A DNA stretch of 64,000 nucleotides from Heterobasidion occidentale. Lineage: Eukaryota; Basidiomycota; Agaricomycetes; Russulales; Bondarzewiaceae. The stretch is from contig JBCAQO010000012.1 of assembly GCA_039111635.1 (NCBI GenBank), positions 620,001 through 684,000 of the forward strand. Direction: 5' to 3'. The translations under genes were made by a program, and so were the position numbers. The notes below the pieces were generated by a model. That model did no database searches and was not told the DNA's origin. It was given only the letters and a program-made list of their open reading frames with translations. Positions within the stretch are counted from its first letter, which is position 1. The number at the start of each line of letters is the position of its first letter. Below are positions 47,951-60,182 of this stretch, one piece after another.

Positions 47951-48613
47951 AAGTGAGACCGAGTCATGACCCTTTTTTCATTCTCGTGTTAAGTACGCTT
48001 TCGATGTCGCCTCATCTGGCTGTTATACCTACACACCTCGCTCTCTCGTTGTTTTCTTGCTATGCCATGCGTTGTGATCATCACCGCTTGCGCAAACCAG
48101 ATGCAAGTGTCATGACATACCTAGACTGATGAAAATGTCTGTTTGTACAAACCTGGGCGTCCGTCGAGGTCCGTCGCCTTCTCCTTATCGCAGACCTCAA
48201 GCTCGCAGTGCTCGCCCGTTCCTAAATCCAGCTTGGCCTGTGGTGTGCCTCAAGCTAAACGGAAACGCCTCGCGATGGAAGATACGGATCGAGCTCGAGT
48301 TCCATACGTCCCGACATAATAGAAAGCCTCTAGGGACCCATGGTACAGGCCGGTCGGCCTCCTCAATGTGGCAGCTAGTCGATCTTCGATATATTTCTGG
48401 TCTTTCCTTTTTTAGGGTAGATGGCGTAGCTGCCAGGACGAGCCTCTACTTATACACAGAACGGCTGTCTTCTGTGTAAGGTCAGCCACGGAGACTAAGC
48501 AAGAACTGGTCCAAATCATCTTGGTCGAAGGAGATGCGAGGACCCCGAGCAGCCCCGAGCGCGGCGGGGCTATCAGGAGGTCGATTTACACCGTTGCGTT
48601 TCCACCGTCAACG
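47951..48613. other. Intergenic, 663 bp
   Basis: A 116-codon frame at 48129-48479 is present but has no recognisable motif or splice context. It may be chance. Confidence 0.4.
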
Positions 48614-49999
48614 ATGGCGTCGCCTTCACCCTCAGACGCGTCAGAGCACGAAGACGCGACCTTCGTCGCGCTCCCCTCCCGCGTGCGCACCAGGATCGAC
48701 CGCGCCTTCGACAAAGCCATCGGCGTCGCATCCACAACTACAACTACAACAGCACCCCTAGCCCCTGGCCCGCGCCACCCTCCTATCCCAAACGCACGCG
48801 CTGCGTCTCTTGAAGCAGGCGGATTCCTCGTCGACGATGACGCCGACGCGGGGGGATTTCTCCTCGACGACGCGCCGGGCGGTTTCGTCCCCGACCCAGA
48901 CACCGACGGCGACGGCGACGGCGGCGGTTTCGTCCTCGACGACCCGGACGCCGTGCAGGCGCCCCACACCCTCCCCCCGCGCCCGTCCCCCGTGCGGTCC
49001 TCTGCCTCTGTCTCCGCCTCTGCCTCTTCCCCCACCTCCGCCTCCGCCTCGGGCGCGACGCACATCCCGCTCTCCCGCATCCCGCACGCGCTTCAGCTGC
49101 TCGACCTCCCACCCACGGACGAGCAGATCTCGCCGTCTTCCGCAACGCCGCGTCCGGGTGGCGCACTCGGGGGCTGCGCGCGGGCCAGGGGGAGGGAGAG
49201 GAGGAGGAGAGGGCGCGGGACAGGTGGTGAGCAGGAGGGACTGGAGGGCGGTCTGTGCCGTGTTGCTCGAGGGCCAAGATGAACAAGATGGAACGGGGAT
49301 GAGGACGAGGACGTCGCCGCCATGGATGTGGACGAGGACGATGAGGACACCGGTGACGACGATGACGATGCGGGGTCCGAATCCTCCGACGCGTCGTCTG
49401 ATGCCTACACCGACACCCCGACGACCCATACACGTGCTCGCCCCGCCAAACGCACCCGCAAACGGCGACCCAGCACCGACTCTCGCAGCCCACGCCCCGC
49501 AAAGCCCCGCACCCGCACCCGCACCCGCACCACCTCCCGCCAGTCCCCCGGCCCCCGATCCCCCTCCCCCACCGGCCCCCGCCCGCCGACCGCCCGCCAA
49601 AAGCGCGCGGCGCTCGCCGCCTTCGCGCTCTTCTTCCCAGACCCCTCCGGCGCGCCGCCGGACCCTGCCGCGCCCGCCCTGCAGACCAAGCGGCTCGGCA
49701 TCGCAGAGATCCAGCGCGCCGCCGGGCTTCTCAGGGAGAAGATCAAAGCGGACGAGGTGCGTCCGCGTCCGCGCTTGTCCTCCTCCCGTCGTTCGCGTTG
49801 ACTTTTTCTTTCTTTTTTGGCCCTCTTTTTCTTTTCTTTTTGGACGAACACTTCGTTCGTTCGTTCATTTATTCGTTCGCGATGGTCGGTTTTCCACCGC
49901 AAGATGCTCGAGATGCTCGCTGCGTTCTCTACCGCGCCCGACAAGAGCATGAGCCTCGCCGACTTTGAGCGCATGATGGTCGCCACGCGCATGGCGTGA
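48614..49999 (+). CDS. Acidic protein with EF-hand-like C-terminus, three frame breaks
   Basis: About 413 residues. Exons 48614-49756 and 49904-49999; the 147-nt intron carries TTCG repeats. The N-terminus has GGFLVDDD, GGFLLDD, GGFVPD and GGFVLDD repeats. A helical segment HALQLLDLPPTDEQ and AVFRNAASGWR, then VVSRRDWRAVCAVLL, is followed by an acidic DVDEDDEDTGDDDDD run, an Arg/Pro/Thr-rich tract, and a C-terminal pair of helices (AALAAFALFFPD, KRLGIAEIQRAAGLLREKI, EMLAAFSTAPDKSMSLADF) resembling EF-hands without clear calcium loops. The frame breaks near 49128, 49212 and 49296, each one base short, and the original frame returns after the third. GC content is very high. Function unknown; similar unnamed proteins exist in basidiomycetes. 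Confidence 0.68.
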
Positions 50000-50509
50000 A
50001 ACCCCCCGCCCGTGATAGCCGTACCACAGTACTAGGGATATCCGAGACCGTGCGCATCGCCTTTGGCGAAGGGATGCCTTCGCCATGCTTGTATGCGATC
50101 GTCCCTGTCGCTCGCCGCATACTCGCTGTTTTCCTCACCCTGACATCCTGTCATAGCCTCGTCAGAACAATGTACGTAGCATGAGTCTTTACACACAACA
50201 TGGGTGTACAACATCGCCTCCCCACATTCGATCGCTCGGAAGGCTACACATACTGTAAGTAAGCGACGAAAGTTCAAACAAGACACAAGATAAACACAAG
50301 CCGGCCGTAGAAATCACAATCAAGAACTCCTCTTCAGTAAATTACAAAAAAAAAGGGAAAGAGACGCTCCTCCTCTTCAGTTCCAGCAAAGGCACATCAA
50401 AACACACTGCATGCGAGATCGACGCGAGATCGTCGGCCTGAATAAGCCAGCATATAGCCAGCATCAGTCCAGCATCGCATCGCATCGCGCGTGGCGCTCA
50501 GCGCCCCCA
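50000..50509. other. Intergenic between convergent genes, 510 bp
   Basis: 3' flanks of the acidic protein and the Pmp3-type gene. No gene seen. Confidence 0.5.
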
Positions 50510-51220
50510 TCACATGTTCGTAGCGCCGTAGCTCGGCACGGGCGCCTGCTGCGGCTGGCCAAACTGCTGCTGCGGAGCCCCCGCGCCGAGCCCACCGTAC
50601 GCGGCCTCGTATTGCTCATTGCCCACGTCTGCCAACAAAAAAAAATAAGAACAAAAAGCGTGAAATCAGCATCGAGCGCGATAGGCGGGAGGGAGAGGAA
50701 CGCGGGGAGACGCACAGGTGTACCCGCCGTGGCCGTACGTGTCCTCCGCCTTCATCTTGCGGTAGATGAGCCAGAACGCGTGGATGTGGCCCGGGAGGTA
50801 TCCGAGACTGGACGTGCCCGCCGCGCGAGAGTCGAGCAGACGTGCAGTTGACGAAAGCCGAAGGCGAAGCAGCGACGGACCAGAGCGGCCCGCAAAACAA
50901 AAATCAAGTAGGGGTCCCAGTGAGCGCCTCAATCAGTCGGGTAAACGAGCGGGAGGGCAGCCGAGAGGGACGTACACAGTGAGACAGATGTTGATCAGCA
51001 AGTCGCAGCTGCACCCCGTGATGAACGCCGCCGCCGCAGGGGGGAAGATGATCGCGACCTGTGCACACGGACGATACCACTATTTAGCATCACGATGCTC
51101 CACGCTAAGATGCACCGCACGGCGGCGCCCTCGCCGCCTGTGCGCATGGCAAAGTCGCTCCGGGCAAAAAAAATGGGCACTGACGAGGATGAGAAGGACG
51201 TCTGAGCCGCGCACGGACAT
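50510..51220 (-). CDS. Pmp3/RCI2-type plasma membrane proteolipid
   Basis: Small stress-linked membrane protein that affects membrane potential in yeast. Exons 50510-50628, 50716-50807, 50976-51058, 51185-51220; 109 residues, phases intact. The family core is clear: VAIIFPPAAAAFITGCSC, then LLINICLTVLGYLPGHIHAF and WLIYRKMK. The usual ~55-residue protein is extended here by a Gly/Gln/Tyr-rich tail (GAPQQQFGQPQQAPVPSYG), as in other filamentous fungi. Two transmembrane helices are expected. Confidence 0.93.
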
Positions 51221-51905
51221 TGTCGTGGTGTTGGTTCGTTGGATGGACGCTAGAAAGGCGAGAAGGTGGGATGTGGGAGAAGGAAGAGGGCGAACAAACG
51301 AGGGTTGGGGGACAGCGCGAGGTGCGTGAGTGCTGCGGCGGCGTCCACCGTGATATGACGTAGTAGGCGGCTCGCTATGGAAGCTCTCCAGGAACAGAGC
51401 GTGCCGGCGCGGACCGGCGTACATTTATACCTAAGTACTCAGGTACTCAGGACGGAATACAGCAAGTCGAGTAAAAAAAAACTGCAATAAAATAAAGACG
51501 AAGAGATAGACAAAGATAAATACCGACGTAGAAAAGCGGTGAAGGAGGGAGAGTATGCAGACTGGGAGATGCGACTAGATATATATGTACTACTTCTTAT
51601 ACATGGCTGTGTAAAAGAGCGGCGGCGCGATGGCTAGTTACATCTATGGACTAAGTACATCGCGGTCCATACATTGGGGATCGATAAGAAAGGGGCGCCG
51701 GGTTCGCACACCGTAAGCGTGAAGGAGATACTGTGGAATGAAGGTGCGGTGAACCATACTAGTGCGAGGTATGGACGAGTGTGTTCAGTGAAGCGAGCTT
51801 CCTACTACCGCCAGTGCCATCAATGGATGTCAACTTGGGGTGCACTGGCAGATGCGCTCATGGCGCGCCGCCCGTGCGAGTTGTCGAAGCCAGGCGCAAC
51901 TGCGA
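51221..51905. other. Intergenic, 685 bp
   Basis: Upstream region of the Pmp3-type gene and 3' flank of the G-alpha gene. A/T-rich near 51470-51610. No gene seen. Confidence 0.5.
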
Positions 51906-54234
51906 TCACAGGAGGTCGGCGCTCTTGAAGTGCTTCGTCACGATCGACTCGCGTACTGTCGAGCGTGCGTCAGTGCAAACGCTACAAACGCAAGGCGGAG
52001 CCAGGAAGAAAAAAATTCTCACTTCTCTCCAACACGATCGACGTCGCCTTCGAGTCCTACACAAAGGTACGCGCGCGGAGGTCAGGCGGCAGCAGTGGGC
52101 CGAGGAAGCAAAGGGACGTACGGTCGCGCAGGTGACGTGCACGCGGAGCAGCCTTCCTGGAGGAGAGTGCTGTTTGTACATCGCTGAGAACTTGCTCTTG
52201 ATGTCTGCAAACGACACGCGTAACAGACCCTTAGCAACTCTGGCATCCCCCAACCTCTGGCATCCCCCAACGAAAGAGACAAAGGGGGGAACACGCACAT
52301 CCCACGACGCTATCCGTCTCGTTCGGTTTGTCCTTGTAGCTCGTCACGAACCGACGGAACTGGATGCCTGCCTTGAGTTTCGCGTCCAGGAGGTCCAGCT
52401 TGTTCAGCAGCAGCACGAACGTCACGTTGTTCAGCAGCCGACTCGAGCATATCGTGTTCCAAATGTAGAACGAGTCCCACTGCAGCCGCGTCCCAGGCAG
52501 AACAAAACGGGCGGTGAGCGCCGGCTGTGCTACAGCGCAAAGGGGACGTACGAGTCGGTTGACAGAGCGGTCTTCCGCGAGCACCTGGTTGAACGCGGAC
52601 ATCGGCGCGAGAAACAGTAGTAGATTCACTGCGCGACCGCCACATACCCAATCAGGATAGTAACCCAAGATCGAAACCTAGTCTAAACACGACTCACGGT
52701 CATCAAAGTAGGGTATCCACGCCGCTAATGGCCAAAGGGAGAAGCGGAAGGGCCATCAGCTCGAGTGTCTGGATGCCCTGAAACGCGCGCTGCACTGACC
52801 TCGTTGCCCCCGACTGCCCCCGACGTCATAGATGCCCCACGTTTGCCCGTTGTCGGCCACTACGAAACCGAGATCAAATGGGGGAGAGAAAAGGTTAGCT
52901 GAAAATAGACAAGGGAGCGACGAAGGAGGAAGGCGGCCGCGAACCTGTCTCCATCTTCAATATGTGCTCCTCCACGCCCATGGTCTGTATCCGTGCTTTG
53001 AGAATATCGCCTGTAGGATGGGGATACGATGAATGAGGCGAAAGAATACCCGCAGAATACCAAGGTACGAACTGGGCGAAGGCTCGTATTCTGGCACTGC
53101 AATCCGATCGACCTCGTCCAAAAAGCTATTTCGTCAAACTTATGTTATAAATCGTTAAAAAGATGAGAACGCAGGGATGACTCACAATCCAGACTGAAAC
53201 TCTAAAGCCATGCTGTGGCTCTTCAAACTCTCCTGGACTGTCTCGTCTTGCCACAGCGCCACCATATCTTCCCTGCACGCCTCGATCACGCGCCGCGCGT
53301 CCTCCAGCTCCTCGTAATGCGGCGGGTGCGCTCTTTGACTCGTGCTCGTCTCCGCAAGCGCAGTCGGATGCGGGGCCGGGCCGAACAGGGCCTTCCATTT
53401 CGACCCGGGGCAGACGGACACCTCAAACGCCCGCTCAGTCACGCGGCGGGCGGGGTCCGCCCGCGGGTGCGACTCAGAGTCCGCAGAGAGGAACTGCGCG
53501 AGGCCCGCCTCCACCGTGCGGAGCGGTGAGAGGCGCATGCGGAGGCGGCGGAGCTCGTCCGTCATGTGCACCAGCGGCGCCGGCGCGTGCGTGTAGTCGC
53601 CCGCGTTGATCTCGACGGAGAAGTCGGGGTGCCCGTGCCCGGTCGAGTGCGAGAGTGAAGTGGCGTGCGAGGGGCGCGACGGCGCGTATGCGCGCGTGCG
53701 CGTGGTCGGGGAGGAGGGCGCGTCGGAGAGGAGGTTGAGAATGAACGTCACGGAGCGGACGAGGTTGAGATGGATGACTGCACGCCAGGCCGCGGCTTCT
53801 GCGCGAAAGGCCTGCGGCGTGAATTGGAGCTGGAAGTTGCGCAGGATCGTCGACTTTCCCGACTCTGCCTGGCCTGTGAACGGGCGCGATTAGACATCAG
53901 GCTCCCATCGGCGCGACTGAGATGCCCCGCCGCTCATATTGCAGAGCGCGAGGTATTTAGGAGTGGAAAGAGAGAGAGGCGCACCGAGCAAGAGGATCTT
54001 GACATCCACCTTTCTCTTCTTCCGCTCTAGCCGCTCGGCTTCCAAGGCCATATCGATTTCGTCGTTCACGCGCTTTGCCTCTCGTTCTTCCTCCAATCTC
54101 AGTGCCCTCTGCGCCGCCGTCTCCCGCACCGGCGGAGGCCAGTCATCAATGCCCTCGTCATACCTTGATGTAGACTCCGCCTCCGTAACATCCGGCTGGG
54201 GAGACTTTTGTCGGATGCGGTCGCGCAGGGTCAT
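51906..54234 (-). CDS. Atypical heterotrimeric G-protein alpha subunit
   Basis: 522 residues against about 350 for a standard G-alpha. Exons: 51906-51955, 52023-52056, 52122-52204, 52299-52479, 52552-52628, 52698-52724, 52800-52859, 52945-53010, 53073-53125, 53186-53873, 53985-54234; all phases match. The P-loop reads LGQAESGKST (about 83-92). A large helical-domain insertion rich in Ser, His and Pro follows. Switch I is SDILKARIQTMGV, G3 is YDVGGSRGQR (about 363-372), G4 is LLLNKLD (about 430-436) and G5 is VTCAT. The catalytic Gln of DVGGQ is replaced by Ser368. There is no N-terminal myristoylation glycine and no C-terminal cysteine. Related insert-bearing, Gln-less G-alphas are expanded in basidiomycetes; the receptor and effector are unknown. 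Confidence 0.92.
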
Positions 54235-56434
54235 CTAGGTAAGTATCTGAATTGTGCGCGCGCTACCTGTGCCGGTGGTCAGAAGGGGGACAGTTGATGG
54301 CACCAGAGGGGACCAGAGGGGACCAGGCGCAGATATCGATAAATAATCAAGCAGTGAGAGAAAGAAGCAGGCCGGGTACAGAAAGGACGGGACGGATAGG
54401 ATAATGGACAGGGAGCTGATGGCTGAAGCGCTGAGTGGCGGGATAGCTTACAAAAAAAATCCACGTCGCTTCTGGCTCGAGAGCAACGAGCAAGTGGTGC
54501 GCGAGCGCAAAGAAGGAGATCTGCGAGAAAATCGGGATGCTTGGAATTGGAAAGGCAGAAAATGAAATGGGGCCGTAATAAATCGGAAGATACTCGACCA
54601 TGGATTCAGAGGGAAACCGCCACTGCGAAGGGTCGGGGCCAAGGCGACGAGGCCCGTAGGGGGGCTATGGCCACGCAATGAAACCGGGTCTCGGTTACTC
54701 ATCGTTATCATACCAGGCCCGCACCTGCCCGCGCCCGTGCGACGGCCGCATGTCGCAGACTACGTCACGATGCCCGTGCGCGATCCCAACGCCAGATACT
54801 GTGAGATCGCGGTCAGAGGGGAAGGATAAACGTTCCAGTCGCGGTCCCGTGACAACTGGATCTGTTGAGGTGGAAACGACGCAATCAGCAGGGACGTTCT
54901 GCGAGTCCTGCTCCACCGGTTCCTGGCTTTGCGTCTGCGGAGGATACAAGATTCGACTCAATGGTCGCAGATGACGACACCAGCCAATGATCCAGTCGAG
55001 CGCGTTTCAATGGGCAGGGCTCTGGTCCATGGATCGAGCGAGGCGCTACTTGGCCGGCATAGCCGACGAACATTAATCTAAGCGGGGGCAGGCTTCTGGC
55101 TCCCCATGAACGGACAGCCAAAGAAACGGATTTCCAAGGCACACAGCGAAGAGAAGTCCAAGAGTATCCAATCCAAGCAGGTTATCGTTGTAGGCGCTCA
55201 ATTGATTGTCGGGTTTTGCAAGGGACGCGCTGCAACATGTGGCGGGAGAGTTCCGACCACCAATCAGCGCCTCAGGCACCTTCACGCCCATACCTTCTCC
55301 GGCTGCTATAGTAGCAGCGCTGAGAACTTCATTGAATAAGTAGTTATGTATCGTGCTTAGAGTTGTGTACTTCTGCAAGCCGCGGAGCTTGGGCGAAGCT
55401 GTTGGTTCCACGACACCCCGCCTTGAAATTTCTGAAACCCATCGATTCAAAACATATCGATCCCCATTTGTGCCCTTCCGTTCACCCGCATGCACATCCC
55501 CTCTGCGGACGGGCTCACTTATCCGCAAGTTCCTGAATTAATACAGACAGAGATTGGTGCTTAAGCGCTCAAGCCCTCAAGCTTTACTCGATTCGGCTCA
55601 AGCGCACAACAGGACTGCGTATCCCAAGCGTAACGTAACATGTACAAAGGAGTGACAGGGTTGGTAAACCAGCGTGTCGAGGCATAGCATCTACTGAGAC
55701 CTGAAAACCGAGGAACTGTGAAGAAGGTCATCAGTACGGCCAGCAGAGGAGAAAAAACGAGCGGGATGTGTATGCGTATGTATATGAGTATGTGTATGTG
55801 CGCATGCAAGCATGCACTAGTAGCGCGTGAAGGTGGGCGACATGGAGAGGTCAGATTCGGGACTGTAGGATGACGGTGTGGTAAGATGTCCCGGTGTTCG
55901 TGAGCGGCCGGGCAAACTGATAGACTGTGGTGAGAGACACTGTGAAAACAAGGACGTCTAAAACACACTTTAGAGAAACAGCAAGAGAGAGCATATAGGG
56001 GAAGAGATGGGAAAGGATAGTGTATGACATCGAGAGCGACCAAAAAACGATGATGAGAACAAACAGACGAGAATTAGAAGTGTGCGATATAGGTTGACTG
56101 GAGAGGACAAGAGATGACATGGTCGGAAAGCAAGAGGGCATATGAAGGAGAACATAAATATGCGGGCTATTCTCGACCCGCTCAAGCTGTGTGAGGACAT
56201 AGTAGCCCACTTAATGAGATGACATGACGATAGCCCAGGAGCGCGGCGACAGAGGGGATATACAGAGTGCAAAACATCTTGAACAATCATTTAGCGTGTG
56301 AGGTTTTGTTCCTCGATCCACTATGGTGGGGTCTATAGTCCTGGTGCCTGTCTGAAAGTTGACAGCCGATGAACATCTGTCAGAAGCCCCCTCAAAACTG
56401 ATCATCCCTACTCACCTTCACACGAACGGAGGTC
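54235..56434. other. Gene-poor stretch, about 2.2 kb
   Basis: Frames of 98 codons (+, 54678-54974, Cys-rich) and 151 codons (-, 55073-55528) are open, but neither has a recognisable domain or splice context. A TATG-rich microsatellite lies near 55765-55812. Confidence 0.4.
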
Positions 56435-59400
56435 CTACGAAGCCACGACCCAAGGGTGCAACTGCCCTGCCTCTCCGCCCATCACAAACTCAACTTCATC
56501 TTCATCATCTTCCTCCACTTCCTCCTCTCCCACATCACCGTCCTCACCATCCACGTTCGCATCCTCTCCTTCGTTTAGACCTTCGGCTTCATCCACACCT
56601 ATAGTGTCTAGGCCTCCCTCGACGACGCTCGTTGTGGCAGTAGGGAGCACGAACTGCATCCATTGCCCGGCACCCACCCGTGTGTGCTCCCCATCGGGAC
56701 TCACCTCTAAAATTGTTGAAAGCGTCAACATCTCCCTCACAAGCAGTAGATCCATCGTCAACTGTTTGACCCGATTGAACGAAGCTAGCAGCTGAATCGA
56801 TACCCATCCGCGAGAGTCCATCTACAGCAGGGGATGCCATTCAATAGCTTGCCCTGCGCGTTCGTATACACGACCACTCACCTGCTGCCGCAAGAAGAAA
56901 TCTGACGCCAAATTTTGCGGACTCAGGTAATATTCCAGCTGCGCAAGTAGATGATACCGTGTTGGGTCCAATGGAAATGTTAATTCCGATATTGGCCTCG
57001 GTATGAGTTGGGGTGGAGTAACAGAAGCCGCCACAGAAGCGGATGGAGGGGGGAAGGCGGGTACATATGGCTGGTATGCGTATTCTTCGTACCCTTGAAG
57101 TGGAATGTACGCCGGATATTCCTGTTGAGGGGGATAGAATATCTCACCCTGCGTCGGTGTGGACGCATTGAGGGGTAGGGTTTGGAGCGGTGGCAGAGGC
57201 GGCGCGACTGTGAACGGGGGTGACTGGTGGCTGGGGACATAGTCATTACTATACCCGCGGAATCCACCCCTCGAAGCGCCATGAGACCACGCTCTTCCAT
57301 ACCCAGCGCCCATACCCCGCCCTCGACCCCGAACATAGCCTCTCTCGCCGTACCCTCCTCGGTCATGACCAAACCCACCTCGCTCATATCCTCCATAACC
57401 GCGTCGTGGTTCCATGTGACCGCTATACGATCCCCTCCTCGGCCTCGTCCCAAAACCAGATGCCGCACCATCCGCACTGATTGCGGTCTCCCTTTCCCGC
57501 TCTTTTGACTCCTTTCCCCTCTCTCTTTCGCGTTCACGCTCCCTCTCTCTCCTCATCCTCTCTTCCTTTGCTAAGACAGGAGCATACCCTGTCCCGCTAG
57601 CCCTCCCAAACCCGTAGCCGAAATCCTTGACCTCCCATTCGTCTGTACTCTCTCCCGATAACGGTTGTTGCGATGACATACGAACTGGGTGCGGCCCCAT
57701 GCCCGTGTGAAGCTGAAGATTATCCAGCGGTATCGGAATATGTGGTGGATGTTGCAACGGTGGCGGGGACGGCTGATCCAGACGTTGTGGAGAGGGCTGT
57801 GACGGACCGCTGAACAGCATCCCAACGTTGAACGGCGCTCCTCCAGTCGCCACCACAGAGACAGGGTTAGATATTGTATTCACGGGCCCAAGATTAAGCG
57901 AAGATGCAGGAATGACGACGGCATCCTTGCCTTGAGCCCGCCTCGTCGTCCCGAACTCCCACTTCGTCTCGGGATCTGTTAAGTCGATGACCTTGACCTC
58001 CTTGCCCTCCTTGCCCTCCGCACCTGCTTGATTTGATGACTCTTGTGACTCTTGCACCCCGCTACCTAACGACGATGCAAGAGCGATTTCTCCCCGGGTC
58101 CGGGCCTGCGAACGTCTCCTTGGCCTCAACTGTGATGGACCAGCTTCGCCGGGGGCCACCCCAATCGAGAACTTCATGACGGGCCTCTCCGCATCTTCTT
58201 CTGCATTGAGAATAATCCCTTCTTTATTATTCTCAGATCTCTTCACCAAGTAAGCGGCAGGCAAGATCGGACTGAGGGTCTCGCTCGATCCCGATACGCC
58301 GATACTCCCGAAAACAATGTTGTCCGCACGCCTCCCTCTGGCCCCGACGGCAATTCCGACGCTAGGCATATTGTCTAGTTTGCGTGATGTTGTCGGTGCG
58401 AGCTCGCGATATCCAGCAATGGCGTCGGACTCTCGCGGCGGCGGTCGCGGGTTTGCGATCATTGTGGGCGAAGGCAAACTTCCTTCGAGGTTGTGTAGCG
58501 CCCGCTGCTGCGGAAGCCGTTGTTGCTCCGCTTGAATCGAAGCGTAAGGCGGGTACATAGCCACCTGCTCCTGTACGCTCCAGTGGGCGTACGGTCGTCC
58601 ATAATATCCGTAGTGTGAATATATGTGCTGCCCTGGCGGGTAGCCCTGTGGCACATAGTTCGGATATCCATTAGGACCTGGTCCAGAGTAAGGCTCGTAA
58701 GTAGCCTGTTCATGAGGTGGGTTAGGTTGAGGAGCGGCTATGTGGCTATGGGGGATATGATGCATCGCCCCATCTGGTCCGCCCACCGAGTAAGTATCTG
58801 CAGAAAAAGGAATAGTTGGGACAAATGTGGGGCTGATGTGGATGGGAGCCTGAGGCGATTGCTTCCTTGATGATCTTTGCTGGGTAATGGTAACGTCTGC
58901 CCTGCCTGCTTCATTCCCACGGGCGCCAGCGCTACCAAGAATCATGCCACCAACAGGCATGTCCTTCATGGAAGCCGTCGCCCTCGCGCATGATGCTTCG
59001 GACTTGACTGCGCACTGCTTGCTTGACTATGGATCCGTGAATGATTCGTCGACGCCACCCTTGAGGGATCCTTGCTCGAACCTTGCGACCCATATGTGGA
59101 ACTTCCTGGATGGGCGCTGGGGTGACGAGGATGGGTGGAATGTTGGGGATGGTGCGAGTGCAACGGCGAGTGGCTTTCGGAACGCTTCGCTGGTTGCGAG
59201 GCCTCTGCAGCCGCTTGCAATTCTTCGGGCGGTATCAAAACCCACTTCGTCTTTTCGCCTGTTTGATGGGGTGGAAGAACGATGGGATTGCCAGTATTAG
59301 TATCCGTGAAATTGATAGTCAATACACTCGTGTTGCAAGAAGTAGATGGAAGTAGATGGTATAGAAGGAATTTGAATGTATAGTGCGAGAAATAGAGAGT

Positions 59401-60182
59401 GGAGTAGAGAATATAGCAGGTGACGCACTCTTCTTCGGCAGGATAAGAAGACTTGTTGAGGGTTCGTCGTCCTTCCTCCCCTGCTCTGCGGCGCTCTCCG
59501 AAACATCGTTGCGATGCTGAGTCGTGCCCTTACTTGATGAAACGACAGACTGTCCTACCTCTGGCCAGCTTTCCATGTCGTTGACTAAAGCTGGTGCACG
59601 TGGAATATCGGCAGCGAGGGCTTGACTGAGGGTACGAGTTGCGAACGGATCTGTGTTCCCATTTATAGCCAGAAATGACAGTCCATTCTGCGTGGCGGTG
59701 CTGTTAGGATTTGGGAGCTCTACCGAGGAATTGTCTGGAAGATCTCGTGCTGAGTTCAACAGATTGTTTTGAGAGTGTGATTGTACAGGGCGAGACGAAG
59801 CACGAGCCTGGGCCATTTGTTCCATACGCAAATTCCACACGTTGATAGGTGCCGTTTTGGTGGGTATCGTCGAGGTTACGTCACCGTTCGTGCCGCATAC
59901 CGCGGGTCCTCCGACTGGAGAGGTAGGAGATGCAGGGGACGGATCGGCTCTGGTAGGCAATATCGATGGATTGGATGTGATACCGGCACTCGGGATGAGA
60001 GAAGAGGGCTTGAACGCGTCTGAAGTAGATGTGGAACTATGTGGCATGTTAGAGGCAGCAGCATGTTCACTGACAATGGAGGGTCTTTGAGACAGAAGAT
60101 TATGTGGTTTAGGGACATTCCTTGCACGATCTGCATAAGAAAATGTTGGTTGATTTGGAGGAGGCGGATGTGGAGAAACCAT
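56435..60182 (-). CDS. LARP1-like La-motif RNA-binding protein, one frameshift
   Basis: About 1172 residues. Exons 56435-56821, 56882-59258, 59429-60182; the first intron is 170 nt. The N-terminus has FSYADRARNVPKPHNLL and PINVWNLRMEQM, then a long disordered region with KTKWVLIPPEELQ and a Gly/Arg/Tyr-rich RGG segment (RGRGRGMGAGYGRAW). The La motif reads LLAQLEYYLSPQNLASDFFL, RQQMDSRGWVSIQLLASFNR and VKQLTMDLLLVREML, ending in an acidic tail. La-motif proteins of this class bind mRNA 3' or 5' ends and regulate translation. Exon 56882-59258 is one base short near 58968, between RGRRLP and KDMPVGG. No DM15 repeats are seen, so it is closer to fungal Sro9/Slf1-type proteins than to metazoan LARP1. 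Confidence 0.88.

Larger units (their letters stand above)
46039..48070. repeat. Tandem gene duplication (members B and C)
   Basis: Coding DNA of B and C aligns at an offset of 1086 bp, and the similarity continues in the 3' flanks (GATGTCGCCATATCTGG near 46827, GATGTCGCCTCATCTGG near 48004). The duplicated unit therefore includes the gene and its downstream region. Confidence 0.75.

Noticed and set aside
48758..49600. 280-codon minus-strand frame
   Set aside because: Antisense shadow of the GC-rich acidic protein gene; Gly/Arg/Ala-rich with no domain, while the plus strand has coherent helices and a spliced C-terminus.
53069..53125. A frameshift in G-alpha between exons 3 and 4
   Set aside because: The upstream GTTCGT donor (exon end 53073) gives matching phases; no error is needed.
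54678..55528. Cys-rich 98-codon frame and 151-codon frame
   Set aside because: No signal peptide or regular cysteine spacing, and no domain; kept only as a note in the intergenic entry.
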